Below are positions 18,701 to 27,186 of a DNA stretch of 64,000 bases, piece after piece. This DNA is from DASXRA01 sp036502575. Its GTDB lineage: Bacteria; Actinomycetota; Actinomycetes; Mycobacteriales; Jatrophihabitantaceae. The number at the start of each line of letters is the position of its first letter. The stretch's first letter is position 1. A model generated the notes under the pieces. That model was not told the DNA's origin. It made no database searches and saw nothing but the letters and a program-made list of their open reading frames with translations. The DNA lies in assembly GCA_036502575.1 (NCBI GenBank), contig DASXYL010000083.1, positions 62,001 through 126,000 on the forward strand. The letters are read 5' to 3'. Both the position numbers and the translations under genes were made by a program.

Positions 18701-18794
18701 CCGGTGCGGCGCCGGCGCCCGTGGCAACGGCCATCGCGGATGCGCAGATCGCGCTCAACGCAAGCAGGCCGAACTTCGCGGTACGTGCGGACAA
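15777..18794 (-). CDS. Secreted subtilisin-like serine peptidase (S8) with PA and Fn3-like domains
   Basis: A 1005-residue exported protease. After a signal peptide (about residues 1-32, ending ATGAGAAPAG) come an I9-type propeptide (GVYIVELKDQPVVSY, to about 150) and the S8 catalytic domain with Asp188 in GDIDTG, His260 in DYDGHGSHTAS and Ser in SGTSMSAPHIAG near residue 630. A PA domain (VAGKIVVCDRGVNDRTDKS) is inserted before the serine, and a C-terminal Fn3-like/PPC-like region follows. The plan is that of cucumisin-type subtilases. No in-frame ATG or GTG fits; the TTG at 18794, preceded by GGAAGGG, starts exactly at the signal peptide. Confidence 0.9.
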   Translation of the reverse strand: MSARTAKFGLLALSAICASAMAVATGAGAAPAGPRQIVTSAGVAKSPNGVYIVELKDQPVVSYEGGTSGLAPTAIRPGANLDKSAANVRSYVSHLDQRRATVLSTVRGAHKIQDYNYATAGFAAAMSQQQATKLSGRSDVLFVVPDSVVTADDYQTPTFLGLTGPGGVWAQLGGTKKAGDGVIIGDIDTGITPENPVFAALPQSKTDKQIAKRWHGSCVAGDDGPPVTCNNKLIGAKWFGPGTVQTVPREFHSPRDYDGHGSHTASTAAGDYGVPMTVDGVDFGKFSGMAPAARIAMYKALWHKADGTSSGNNSDINKAIDEAVGDGVDVINFSISGSLTTEDDPTGLAFYRAAKAGIFVSASAGNSGPTVSTVAHNYPWVTTVAAGTDDVAHHSTVTLGNGATYQGVGLGAAVPSSPIALGTSVALAGAGATGAQLCYSKTWDSAHPEGYLDPAKVAGKIVVCDRGVNDRTDKSKAVREAGGVGMVLTNTSPNSLNADAHTLPTVHLNNTNGAAVKAYLTGTAAPTASFGATHVDRAEAPTVAAFSSRGPGVATGGDLLKPDIMAPGVDMLAAVAPQNHLGRNFDFESGTSMSAPHIAGIAALLIQAHPKWSPMAVKSALMTSANTIDNDGNPIHTDAGAIATPFDEGAGHVNASGALTAGLVYDSTAKDWDKFLCGQGSTPPSGTCKGSIDASDLNLPSIAIGDMAGSQTITRTLTNAGEDSWVGHAVVSAPPGVSVKVEPSAFAILPGKKKTFTVTFTRTTAALNAFVFGSLTWRSWGGAGDVRSPIAIRPVQLGAVAEVHGTGASGSVGVKVQPGYSGTLATSVSGLVPALEQSAALKNATGADFPTTAPAVNDHVAKFTVNVPAGTSYARFATFAGDLSAGTDVDMFVYRGGTSTLAAASATGSASEWVAIASPSATSYDVYIDLFAGPDQTVKQPSWVLAGNAGNLTVTPSPATVTTGTPVTLNTAWSGLDGTLRYLARLSYSDGTTTSALTTLVWVNA

Positions 18795-18900
18795 GGCAGG
18801 CCCTTCCGTCGGTGGGGTCGACTTGCGCAGAGTGACGATATCCTCACGTACATCACAGCTTGGATCAACCCGGGCTTGCGCCGGTGGGGAGAATCGCGGC

Positions 18901-19464
18901 ATGCACCTTGCCTACACGCCCGAAGCGAACGCGCTGCTCGCCGACGATCCGCTCGCCTTGCTGATCGGCATGCTGCTCGATCAGCAGATCCCGATGGAGA
19001 AGGCGTTCACGTCCCCTTATGAACTGCGGTCACGGCTGGGCGGCGCGCTCGACGCCGCCACCATCGCCGGATATGACCCCGACGCATTCGAGGAGCTGTT
19101 CCGGACGCCGCCGGCGCTGCATCGCTTCCCGGCCGCCATGGCCAAGCGGGTCCAGGAGCTCGGGCGCATCATCGCGGCCGAGTACGGCGGGGACGCCTCG
19201 GCCGTCTGGGCCGGCGCTTCGTCCGGGTCGGACCTCATCGCGCGGCTGTCGAAGCTGCCGGGGTTCGGCGCCCAGAAGGCGGCGATCTTCGGGGCACTGC
19301 TGGGCAAGCAGCTCGGCGTGCGGCCGACCGGGTGGCGCGAGGCGGCTGGAACGTTCGGCGAGGACGGTGTGTACCGCTCGGTCGCCGACGTCGTCGACGA
19401 CGCGTCGCTGGCCAAGGTCCGTTCCTACAAGCAGCAGATGAAAGCCGCGGCCAAGGCCAAGTGA
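18901..19464 (+). CDS. HhH-GPD family base-excision DNA repair protein
   Basis: A 187-residue protein with LIGMLLDQQIPMEKAFTSPYEL near the N-terminus and a helix-hairpin-helix LSKLPGFGAQKAAIFGALLGKQ near residues 116-138, as in small actinobacterial HhH-GPD glycosylases. The LPGFG hairpin binds DNA. A catalytic Lys or Asp equivalent to AlkA/Nth is not obvious by eye, so lyase versus glycosylase activity is undecided. The ATG at 18901 is divergent from the subtilase. hutI follows with a GTGA overlap, which ties this repair gene to histidine catabolism only by transcription. Confidence 0.85.
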   Translation: MHLAYTPEANALLADDPLALLIGMLLDQQIPMEKAFTSPYELRSRLGGALDAATIAGYDPDAFEELFRTPPALHRFPAAMAKRVQELGRIIAAEYGGDASAVWAGASSGSDLIARLSKLPGFGAQKAAIFGALLGKQLGVRPTGWREAAGTFGEDGVYRSVADVVDDASLAKVRSYKQQMKAAAKAK

Positions 19465-20609
19465 CCAGCACGCTGCTCGTCGACATCGGGCTGCTGGCCA
19501 CGCAGGACGCTGCGCTCGGCGAGATCCGGGACGCGGCGATCGTGGTCGAGGGCGAGTCGATCGCCTGGGTCGGTTCGGCGGCATCGGCGCCGGCGGCCGA
19601 CGCTCGGGTCGGGCTGGCCGGCCAGACCGTTTTCCCAGGCTTCGTGGACTCGCACGCGCACCTCGTGTTCGCCGGCGACCGGGGCGCTGAGTTCGAGGCC
19701 CGGATGCGCGGAATGCCTTACGCCGCAGGGGGAATCCGGGTCACCGTCGCGGCGACGCGGGCGGCGTCGGACGCGCTGCTGCGGGGCAACGTCGAGCGGC
19801 TGGCCGGCGAGTTGCTGCGGACCGGGGTCACCACGTTCGAGTGCAAGTCGGGTTACGGCCTGGACGTCGCCACCGAGGAACGGTCGGTGCGCATCGCCCG
19901 CGAATTCACGCCGGAGACGACGTTCCTCGGCGCGCACGTCGTCCCGCCGAACATGTCCCGCGACGAGTACGTCTCGCTGGTGTGCGAGGAGATGCTCGAG
20001 GCCTGCGCCCCGCACGCCCGCTGGGTGGATGCCTTCTGCGAGCAGGGGGCCTTCGACGAGGACGAGACGCGCGCCGTGCTGCGAGCCGGACTGTCGCGGG
20101 GGCTCGGCGCCCGGGTGCACGCCAACCAGCTGACCGAAGGCCCCGGCGTCCAGATCGCCGTCGAGGTAGGCGCCGCCAGCGCGGATCACTGCACGCACGT
20201 GTCGTCGGCCGACGTGGACGCGCTGGCCGGCTCGTCCACTGTCGCCACGTTGCTGCCGCTCGCCGAGTTCTCGACCCGCTCGCCCTACCCCGACGCGCGC
20301 CGGCTGATCGACGCCGGGGCCACCGTCGCCCTGGCCACCGACTGCAATCCCGGATCGGCGTACTCGACGTCGATGCCGCTGGCCATCGCCCTGGCGGTGC
20401 GCGAGATGCGTCTGACGCCGGCCGAGGCGGTGCGCGCGGCGACGGCGGGTGGGGCGGGCGCCCTACGTCGTGACGACATCGGCGTCATCGCCCCGGGGCG
20501 GCGGGCCGACCTGGTCGTGCTCGACGCGCCGTCCTACATCCACCTGGCCTACCGCCCGGGCGTGCCTCTGATCGCCGAGGTCTGGCGCGCCGGCCACCGC
20601 GTCGCCTGA
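19461..20609 (+). CDS. hutI: Imidazolonepropionase
   Basis: A 382-residue amidohydrolase that opens imidazolone propionate to formiminoglutamate, the third Hut step. The metal motif is FVDSHAHLVFAGDR with His65 and His67. Substrate-specific blocks are RMRGMPYAAGGI, TTFECKSGYGLD, HANQL and ATDCNPGSAYSTSMP, all classic HutI. The GTG start overlaps the stop of the HhH-GPD gene. It is on the same strand as hutH and hutU but separated from them by six intervening genes and several remnants. Downstream lie two palindromic elements and the glutamate dehydrogenase gene. Confidence 0.96.
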   Translation: MTSTLLVDIGLLATQDAALGEIRDAAIVVEGESIAWVGSAASAPAADARVGLAGQTVFPGFVDSHAHLVFAGDRGAEFEARMRGMPYAAGGIRVTVAATRAASDALLRGNVERLAGELLRTGVTTFECKSGYGLDVATEERSVRIAREFTPETTFLGAHVVPPNMSRDEYVSLVCEEMLEACAPHARWVDAFCEQGAFDEDETRAVLRAGLSRGLGARVHANQLTEGPGVQIAVEVGAASADHCTHVSSADVDALAGSSTVATLLPLAEFSTRSPYPDARRLIDAGATVALATDCNPGSAYSTSMPLAIALAVREMRLTPAEAVRAATAGGAGALRRDDIGVIAPGRRADLVVLDAPSYIHLAYRPGVPLIAEVWRAGHRVA

Positions 20610-20629
20610 CCGTGTGCCCTACTCCGAGC

Positions 20630-20765
20630 TTTGCTCTGCTTACCTATACGCATCGGGGTGGGGCGGGGGCACACCGGAGGCGCATCGGGGGCGCATCGGG
20701 GGCGCATCGGGGGCGCAGCGAGGCGGTGGGCTGTGGCCCTGCTGCGTATAGGTAAGCAGAGCAAA
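20630..20765. repeat. 136-bp element with perfect 23-bp terminal inverted repeats
   Basis: The left arm at 20630-20652 begins TTTGCTCTGCTTACC and the right arm at 20743-20765 is its exact reverse complement over 23 bases. The 90-bp interior is very GC-rich and contains three 11-bp tandem repeats. It begins 21 bp after the hutI stop. It could be a strong terminator, a cruciform-forming element or a small non-autonomous mobile repeat; no target-site duplication or open reading frame is apparent. Confidence 0.85.
20679..20720. repeat. Three and a part 11-bp tandem repeats inside the inverted-repeat element
   Basis: GGCGCATCGGG is repeated exactly at 20679-20689, 20690-20700 and 20701-20711, with a partial copy at 20712-20720. 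The unit count may vary between strains by slippage. Confidence 0.9.
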
Positions 20766-20802
20766 CGCCGCGATTAGGCAGCGGCTCGCCGCGAGGGGTC
20801 GC

Positions 20803-20871
20803 CTTGATCACCTCTGTCCAAACGGCCATATCTGGCGGCCATATCTGGCGGTTTCAGCAGAGATGATCAAG
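20803..20871. repeat. Second palindromic element upstream of the glutamate dehydrogenase gene
   Basis: CTTGATCACCTCTG at 20803-20816 pairs with CAGAGATGATCAAG at 20858-20871 at 13 of 14 positions. The 41-nt loop holds two perfect tandem copies of CGGCCATATCTGG (20823-20835 and 20836-20848). It lies 111 bp before the dehydrogenase start. The remaining bases of the 373-bp gap between hutI and the dehydrogenase gene show no gene that I can support. It could be a REP-like repeat, a 5'-leader structure or a regulator site. Confidence 0.75.
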
Positions 20872-20982
20872 AACGGGGGAGCCATCGCGAACGGATCTTC
20901 GCGATGGCGTTGTGCCGGTGCGAGGATGGTGAATGGGAGGATGACGGGTGGTCCCCCACACGTCACAACGAGGTGACACCGT

Positions 20983-23900
20983 ATGAGTGAGATAGGCACG
21001 CGCCCGCCGGACGCTGTCTTCGACGTCTTCTCCCGCCGCTATCTGGCTCATGCCTCGAGCCAGTTGCCCGGACGGGCCAGCAGTGCGCTGGCCCTGCTCG
21101 CCCGCGACGCGGTGGCCTTCGGCCGCACCCGCAAGGACGACGAGACGCTCATCCGCATCAGCGATCTCGACGGGTCGACGACGGGGATCGACATCGTCAC
21201 CGCAGACGCCCCGTATCTCGTCGACTCGGTCCGCGCCGAGCTGGGCCGTCTGGGCCACCCGGTCGAGCGGGTGCTGCACCCGCAGATCGTCGTGACTCGG
21301 GACGAGACGGGCACGCTCGTGGACGTCTCCGACATCGACGACAACGCCGAGGTCCCACCCGGCGCGTCCGTCGAGTCGTGGATGTACGTCGAGATCGACA
21401 CGATCAGCGCGGCCCAGGCGCCCGGGCTGACCACCGCGCTGCGCCGGGTGTTCGACGACGTCCACCACGCGGTCGAGGACGCGCCGGCGATGTACCAGCT
21501 GGTGCGCGACCTCGCCGACGGGCTCGAGGCTAACCCTGGGCATTTCGATCGGGAGACGAGCTCCGAGGCGGCGGCGCTGCTGCGCTGGTTGGCCAGTGGC
21601 AGCTACATGGTGCTGGGCCACGCCGCCTACTCGGCCAACGACCTGGCCAGCCCGGCCCGGTCCTCCGCCCCGGCCGACGCGAAGGGCGTGCTGCGTGGGG
21701 ATGCGACGATCTCGCCGCTCGAGCTGCTTCCGGCGTTCCGCAGCGGGGCGCCGCTGGTCATCTTCAAGTCACCGCTCGTGTCGCGAGTGCGCCGCTCGTC
21801 GCACTACGACTGCGTCACCGTCGTCACCCCGGCGGGCGTCAGCGACGGGCAGACCGTCCACGTCTTCCTCGGGCTGATCACGACCAGCGAGGACGGCACG
21901 GTCGGACGCGTCCCGGTGGTGCGCAAGCGCATCGCCGAGATCCTGCTGCGCTCGGGGGTGCGCGGCAACAGCCACACCGGCCGCCAATTGCTCGCCGCGC
22001 TGCGAACCCTGCCCCGTGACGAGCTGCTCGAGGCGCCCACCGCCGACCTGCTGCGGCTGGCCCAGCTCGTCGTGGCCCGGGCCGAGCACGGCCAGGTCGG
22101 CGTGTTCGCCCGCACCCACCTCAACCGCGACTTCGCGAGCATTCTCGTCTACTTCCCGGCCGAACGATTCGGGCCCGAGACCCGCCGTCGGGTCGAGGAG
22201 GTGATCGCCGCCCACTGGCCGGGCGACGTGATCGACCGGGACGACCGCATCGTCGAGCTGGGCCTGGCCCGGATGCAGTTCCTCATCGCGCTGCGCCCCG
22301 GCACGCCCCCGCCGAGTCCGGATCGGCACGCCGTCGAGCAGGAGGTGCTGCGAGTCACGAGACGGTGGAGCGACGACCTGGCCGACCTGCTCACCGTCGG
22401 ACACGGAGAGGAGGAGGGCGAGCGGCTGGCCCGCCGCTATGACGGGGCGTTCCCCGAGGCGTACAAGGAGGACTTCGGCGCCGCGACCGCGGTCGACGAC
22501 CTCAAGCGCATGGAGGCCCTGCCCGAGGACGACGGCCTGGGTTTCCACGTCTACACGCCGCCGTCGGACGACGAGGCCGATCGGCGGCTGAAGGTTTATC
22601 GCACCGGTCCGGCGCTGTCGCTGGCGAAGGCCCTGCCGATCTTCAGCCAGATGGGCATCGAGGTCCTGGACGAGCGGCCGTACGAGCTCACCCGCCCGGA
22701 CGGTGCCGCGTCCTACATCTACGACTTCGGGCTGCGCCTGCCGAACGGCGTCGACCTGGGCCCGGACCGCGCGAGCGACGTCGTCGACACGCTGCGCCTG
22801 CTGTGGCGCGAGGAGATCGAACAGGACGGCTTCAACGGGCTGGTCATGCGGGCCGGGCTGACCTGGTGGCAGGCGAACATCCTGCGCGCGTACGCCAAGT
22901 ACCTTCGGCAGGCGGGCACGACGTTCAGCCAGGGCTACATCGAGCAGGCGCTGGTCGGTCATCCGCCGGTGGCGCGCAAGCTCGTCGAGCTGTTCGAGTC
23001 CCGGTTCGACCCGGACCGGGCCGGTACCGCGCAGGTGGTCGAGGGCGGTACAACGTTTCTCGAGGCCATCGAGGCCGACCTCGCCGAGGTGGCCAGCCTG
23101 GACCAGGACCGCATCCTGCGTTCCCTGCTGGGCCTGATCAACGCGACGCTGCGCACGAACGCCTACCGGGTGGACGACGGTTCTCCCGGTGGCAACCGGC
23201 GCAGCGCGATCGCGTTCAAGCTCGAGCCGCGGCGCATCCCGGAACTGCCCCAACCCCGTCCCCGCTTCGAGATCTGGGTGTACTCGCCGCGCGTGGAGGG
23301 CGTCCACCTGCGCTTCGGTCCCATCGCCCGGGGCGGGCTGCGCTGGTCGGATCGTCGCGAGGACTTCCGCACCGAGGTCCTCGGGCTGGTCAAGGCGCAG
23401 ATGGTGAAGAACGCGGTGATCGTGCCGGTCGGCGCCAAGGGAGGCTTCGTCGCCAAGCGACTGCCCGACCCGGCCGTCGATCGGGACGCCTGGATGGCGG
23501 AGGGCATCTCCTGCTATCGGACGTTCATCTCGTCCCTGCTCGACCTGACCGACAACTACGACGCCACCGGCAAGGTCGTGCCGCCGCCGCAGACCCGCCG
23601 CTACGACGGGGACGACCCGTACCTGGTGGTGGCCGCCGACAAGGGCACGGCGAAGTTCAGCGATCTCGCCAACGAGATCGCCACCGACTACGGCTTCTGG
23701 CTCGGCGACGCCTTCGCCTCGGGCGGCTCGCAGGGCTACGACCACAAGGCGATGGGCATCACCGCCCGGGGCGCGTGGGAGTCGGTGAAGTACCACTTCC
23801 GCGAGCTGGGCGTGAACACGCAGACCCAGGACTTCACCGTCGTGGGCATCGGCGACCTGTCCGGCGATGTGTTCGGCAACGGCATGCTGCTCTCCCAGCA

Positions 23901-25734
23901 CATCCGCCTGGTCGCGGCGTTCGATCACCGGCACGTCTTCCTGGACCCGTCGCCGGATGCCGCCACGTCGTTCGCCGAACGCCGGCGTATGTTCGCGCTG
24001 CCTCGGTCGTCGTGGGCGGATTACGACACGTCGCTGATCTCCGAAGGCGGGGGCGTCTACCCGAGGATGCTGAAGGCGATTCCCGTTACGCCCCAGGTAC
24101 GTTCGGCGCTCGGCCTGCCCGACAACGTCACGACGATGACGCCGAACGAGCTCATCCACGCCATCCTGATCGCGCCGGTCGATCTGCTGTGGAACGGCGG
24201 CATCGGCACGTACGTCAAGGCGTCCACCGAGTCGCACGCCGACGCCGGCGACAAGGCCAACGACGCGGTGCGCGCGGACGGAGCCCAGCTACGGGCCAAG
24301 GTGGTCGGCGAGGGCGGCAACCTCGGCCTGACTCAGCTCGGACGCATCGAATTCGCCCGGGCCGGCGGACGCATCAACACCGACGCGATCGACAACTCCG
24401 CGGGCGTCGACATCTCCGACCACGAGATCAACCTGAAGATCCTGCTCGACCGGGCGGTCGCGGCTGGGCGCATCGATCGCGACGAACGCAACAAGCTGCT
24501 CGCCTCGGTCGGCGACGACGTGGCGGCCCTGTGCCTGCGCGACAACTACGAGCAGAACGTGCTGCTCGCGATGACGCGCTACATCGGCCCGGCGATGGTC
24601 ACCGTGCACGCCCGGTTGATCGAAGCCCTCGAGGACGCGGGACGCCTTGATCGGGCGCTGGAGTACCTGCCGACCGCGCGCGAGCTCGCCCAGCGCGAGG
24701 CCGCCGGTGTCGGACTGTGCACGCCGGAGATGGCGGTGCTCGCGGCGTGGGTCAAGATCGGGCTCACCGAGCAGATCGAGGACTCGACGCTGCCCGACGA
24801 ACCGTGGTTCCAGCGAGTGCTGTCCGGCTACTTCCCGGCACCGATCGCGAACCGCAGCGACTTCGACCTGCTGGCCCACCCGCTGCACCGCGAGATCATC
24901 ACCACCTGCGTGGTCAACGACATGGTCAACCGCGGCGGAACGACCTACGTGCACCGCGCGACCGAGGAGACCGGCAGCGATCCCGCCCAGATCACCCGGG
25001 CCTACGCGGTCAGCCGCGAGGTATTCGGCCTGGAACGGTTGTGGGCCGACATCGAGGCGCTCGACAACCAGGTGCCGACGATCGCCCAGCACGCGGCGTA
25101 CTCCGAGATCCGCCGGCTGATCGATCGAGCGACCCGCTGGCTGGTCGACGTGCGGTTCCCGATCACCGACGTCGCCGGCGAGATCGAGCGATTCGCGCCG
25201 ACGGTGCGCGAGCTCTCCGACCGCATCCCGGAGCTGTTGTGCGGCCTCGAGCGCGAGAACCTCTACGCGGACGTGGACCGGCTCGTCGGGCTGGGTCTGC
25301 CGCGCGACCTGTCGCTGCGGATCGGTGAGCTGCTCAGCGCGTTCCTGCTGCTGGACGTCGTCGAGATCGCCCGGACGAGCGGGCACCCGGCGGCCGAGGT
25401 CGCCGAGCTGCACTTCGCCGCGTCCGATCGATTCTCCGTCGACCTGATGCTCACCCGGATCACCGAGCTTCCCCGAGACGATCGCTGGTCCGCGCTCGCC
25501 CGGGCGGCGTTGCGCCACGATCTGTACGCCGCGCTGTCGACCATCACCGGAGCGGTGCTGCGCTCGACCGATGAGAACCTGACCGCGACCAAGCGACTCG
25601 CCCAGTGGGAGAAGGCGAACGCCGAACGGGTCGCCCGGGCTCGCGCCACCGTGACCGAGGCGCTCGGACGCGACACCGTCGACCTGGCCACGCTGTCGGT
25701 GGCCCTGCGGGTAATGCGCAGCCTGCCCAGTTAG
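20983..25734 (+). CDS. gdh: NAD-specific glutamate dehydrogenase, large 180-kDa type
   Basis: A 1583-residue enzyme of the very large NAD-dependent glutamate dehydrogenase class (Streptomyces/Mycobacterium type), converting glutamate to 2-oxoglutarate and ammonia. A long N-terminal regulatory region of about 700 residues with ACT-like segments precedes the catalytic domain, where GPIARGGLRWSDRREDFRTEVLGLVKAQ, KNAVIVPVGAKGGFV (substrate lysine region) and VVGEGGNLGLTQLGR (NAD-domain turn) are clear. The ATG follows GAGGTGAC. Its place after hutI makes functional sense, because the Hut pathway ends in glutamate. Confidence 0.95.
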   Translation: MSEIGTRPPDAVFDVFSRRYLAHASSQLPGRASSALALLARDAVAFGRTRKDDETLIRISDLDGSTTGIDIVTADAPYLVDSVRAELGRLGHPVERVLHPQIVVTRDETGTLVDVSDIDDNAEVPPGASVESWMYVEIDTISAAQAPGLTTALRRVFDDVHHAVEDAPAMYQLVRDLADGLEANPGHFDRETSSEAAALLRWLASGSYMVLGHAAYSANDLASPARSSAPADAKGVLRGDATISPLELLPAFRSGAPLVIFKSPLVSRVRRSSHYDCVTVVTPAGVSDGQTVHVFLGLITTSEDGTVGRVPVVRKRIAEILLRSGVRGNSHTGRQLLAALRTLPRDELLEAPTADLLRLAQLVVARAEHGQVGVFARTHLNRDFASILVYFPAERFGPETRRRVEEVIAAHWPGDVIDRDDRIVELGLARMQFLIALRPGTPPPSPDRHAVEQEVLRVTRRWSDDLADLLTVGHGEEEGERLARRYDGAFPEAYKEDFGAATAVDDLKRMEALPEDDGLGFHVYTPPSDDEADRRLKVYRTGPALSLAKALPIFSQMGIEVLDERPYELTRPDGAASYIYDFGLRLPNGVDLGPDRASDVVDTLRLLWREEIEQDGFNGLVMRAGLTWWQANILRAYAKYLRQAGTTFSQGYIEQALVGHPPVARKLVELFESRFDPDRAGTAQVVEGGTTFLEAIEADLAEVASLDQDRILRSLLGLINATLRTNAYRVDDGSPGGNRRSAIAFKLEPRRIPELPQPRPRFEIWVYSPRVEGVHLRFGPIARGGLRWSDRREDFRTEVLGLVKAQMVKNAVIVPVGAKGGFVAKRLPDPAVDRDAWMAEGISCYRTFISSLLDLTDNYDATGKVVPPPQTRRYDGDDPYLVVAADKGTAKFSDLANEIATDYGFWLGDAFASGGSQGYDHKAMGITARGAWESVKYHFRELGVNTQTQDFTVVGIGDLSGDVFGNGMLLSQHIRLVAAFDHRHVFLDPSPDAATSFAERRRMFALPRSSWADYDTSLISEGGGVYPRMLKAIPVTPQVRSALGLPDNVTTMTPNELIHAILIAPVDLLWNGGIGTYVKASTESHADAGDKANDAVRADGAQLRAKVVGEGGNLGLTQLGRIEFARAGGRINTDAIDNSAGVDISDHEINLKILLDRAVAAGRIDRDERNKLLASVGDDVAALCLRDNYEQNVLLAMTRYIGPAMVTVHARLIEALEDAGRLDRALEYLPTARELAQREAAGVGLCTPEMAVLAAWVKIGLTEQIEDSTLPDEPWFQRVLSGYFPAPIANRSDFDLLAHPLHREIITTCVVNDMVNRGGTTYVHRATEETGSDPAQITRAYAVSREVFGLERLWADIEALDNQVPTIAQHAAYSEIRRLIDRATRWLVDVRFPITDVAGEIERFAPTVRELSDRIPELLCGLERENLYADVDRLVGLGLPRDLSLRIGELLSAFLLLDVVEIARTSGHPAAEVAELHFAASDRFSVDLMLTRITELPRDDRWSALARAALRHDLYAALSTITGAVLRSTDENLTATKRLAQWEKANAERVARARATVTEALGRDTVDLATLSVALRVMRSLPS

Positions 25735-26273
25735 ACGGAGATTGCTACTTGGGTGGCTGGTCTTTCGGGTACCCGGTGTTGGGGGAGGTGGGCCCAGACC
25801 GTCACCGTGTCGGGGTCGTGGCTGACGCCCCAGAAGTCGGTGAGCGCGGCGACGAGCGACAGGCCGCGCCCGGTCGTGCCGTAGGGGGTTGCGCTGCGCG
25901 GGCGGGGACGTTGCGGGCCGCCGCCGTCGGTGACCCGGATCGTGACGCCGCCGGCGGTGTGCTTCCAGGTGATGGCAAGTTGCCCGGCCGGCAAGGCGCG
26001 TGCGTGCCGGATCGAGTTGCCGACCAGTTCGGAGACGACGAGCATCACGTCGTCGACGACCTCGGGGTCGGCACCCTCGTCGAGCAGTTCGCGGGCGATC
26101 TCGTGCCGGATGATGGCAGCGCTCTCCGGCTCCGCCCGCACCCACCGCGTGCCCACGTGCTCCCCGCTCGTCGTGTCCGGAAGCGCCCAGCGTCTCGCCG
26201 AGACCTGCAGGCAGTGTGCCCCAACCGATGCCTCGTCTAACACCCCAAAACGGAAAGTTATGGGTTCAACCAC
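25731..26273 (-). CDS. Anti-sigma factor-like ATP-binding (HATPase) protein
   Basis: A protein of up to 180 residues with a GHKL/RsbW-type ATPase domain. The N-box is VVSELVGNSIRHA, the G1 box VTDGGG, and the G2-like loop TTGRGLSLVAALTDFWG. Stand-alone domains like this are usually anti-sigma factor kinases or regulators of sporulation or stress in actinobacteria; no partner anti-anti-sigma gene is adjacent. The GTG at 26273 overlaps the GDPD stop by 8 bp; a GTG 30 bp further in is an alternative start. It ends 4 bp inside the stop of the convergent glutamate dehydrogenase gene. Confidence 0.85.
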   Translation of the reverse strand: MVEPITFRFGVLDEASVGAHCLQVSARRWALPDTTSGEHVGTRWVRAEPESAAIIRHEIARELLDEGADPEVVDDVMLVVSELVGNSIRHARALPAGQLAITWKHTAGGVTIRVTDGGGPQRPRPRSATPYGTTGRGLSLVAALTDFWGVSHDPDTVTVWAHLPQHRVPERPATQVAISV

Positions 26274-27171
26274 CCCAGCGTCGCGCTAGCTCGGCGATCA
26301 CCATGGCCGGCCGATTGGTGATGACGGCGTCCACGCCGAGGTCGAGGACGAAGCGCATGTCGTCCAGCTCGTCCACCGTCCATACGTAGACGAGATTGCC
26401 GCGCTCGTGGGTCCGGGCGACGAACTTCGGGGACGCCCGCAGCGTGGCGAGGCTGGGCCCGGCGATGCCGACACCGGCCGGCAACGACCCGTCGCGGCGC
26501 CCGGGCAGCAGCCGTTCGAGCAGCAGGACGGTCGACACGTCGGGGGCCAGCAGGCGCACCCGGCGCAGTGCGATCGGCGCGAAGCTCATGACGGTGACCC
26601 GGCCCTCGGCCGGCTCGATCGGCCGTCGGCGGATGCTGCTGACCGGACCGGGTTGGCCGGCCCATCCGAATCGGGCGAGCAGGCGTACCAGTTCCTTCTC
26701 GACCAGCCCGCCGTATCGGGTCGGGTGCTTCGTCTCGACGAGCAGCCGCACCGGGCGCGACGCCTCATGGACGAGCTCGAGCAGCTTTTCCAACGTCAGC
26801 ACGCCGCCCGCTGCGTCACGGTCCGGCGCAACCCCGGACAGGTACGGCTCGTCGCGCAGCAGGTGGTCGGCGGTGCCGGGCCAGTCGTCGTGCCAGGACG
26901 AGAAGTCCAGGGCGTTCAGGCCGGCGAGGTCCAGCTCGCTCACCAGGCCCTGGCCGTCCGAGGTCCGGTTGACGCTGCGATCGTGCACGCAGACCAGATA
27001 GCCGTCGCGGGTGAGCCGCACGTCGCATTCCAGGGCGTCGGCGCCGGATTCGATCGCGGCGGTGTAGGCCGACAGCGTGTGCTCGGCGACGTCGAAGGAC
27101 GCGCCCCGATGCGCGACAACGAGCGGACGTTGCGGGCGCGTGCGGGCCTGGCGCGACGCCCGGGGTCTCAC
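26266..27171 (-). CDS. Glycerophosphodiester phosphodiesterase
   Basis: A 301-residue GDPD-family TIM-barrel enzyme hydrolysing glycerophosphodiesters to glycerol 3-phosphate and an alcohol. The active-site segments VVAHRGASFDVAEHTLSAY, ALECDVRLTRDGYLVCVHD and LLVETKHP contain the usual His, Arg, Glu, Asp and His set; the C-terminal VYVWTVDELDDMRFVLDLGVDAVITNRP is also typical. No signal peptide is visible, so it is probably cytosolic. The GTG start gives an Arg-rich N-terminal tail before the barrel; a later start is possible. It overlaps the HATPase gene start. Confidence 0.92.
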   Translation of the reverse strand: MRPRASRQARTRPQRPLVVAHRGASFDVAEHTLSAYTAAIESGADALECDVRLTRDGYLVCVHDRSVNRTSDGQGLVSELDLAGLNALDFSSWHDDWPGTADHLLRDEPYLSGVAPDRDAAGGVLTLEKLLELVHEASRPVRLLVETKHPTRYGGLVEKELVRLLARFGWAGQPGPVSSIRRRPIEPAEGRVTVMSFAPIALRRVRLLAPDVSTVLLLERLLPGRRDGSLPAGVGIAGPSLATLRASPKFVARTHERGNLVYVWTVDELDDMRFVLDLGVDAVITNRPAMVIAELARRWGG

Positions 27172-27186
27172 GCCGTCAATGCTGCC

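Noticed and set aside
20630..20871. CRISPR-like array in the hutI-gdh gap
   Set aside because: The tandem units are 11 and 13 bp with no spacers, and no cas genes are present; these are simple repeats within palindromes.
21769..24237. An 822-codon open frame on the minus strand inside gdh
   Set aside because: It is antisense to a gene with unmistakable glutamate dehydrogenase motifs. In such GC-rich DNA long shadow frames are expected, and its translation is low-complexity Arg/Gly/Val-rich without domains.
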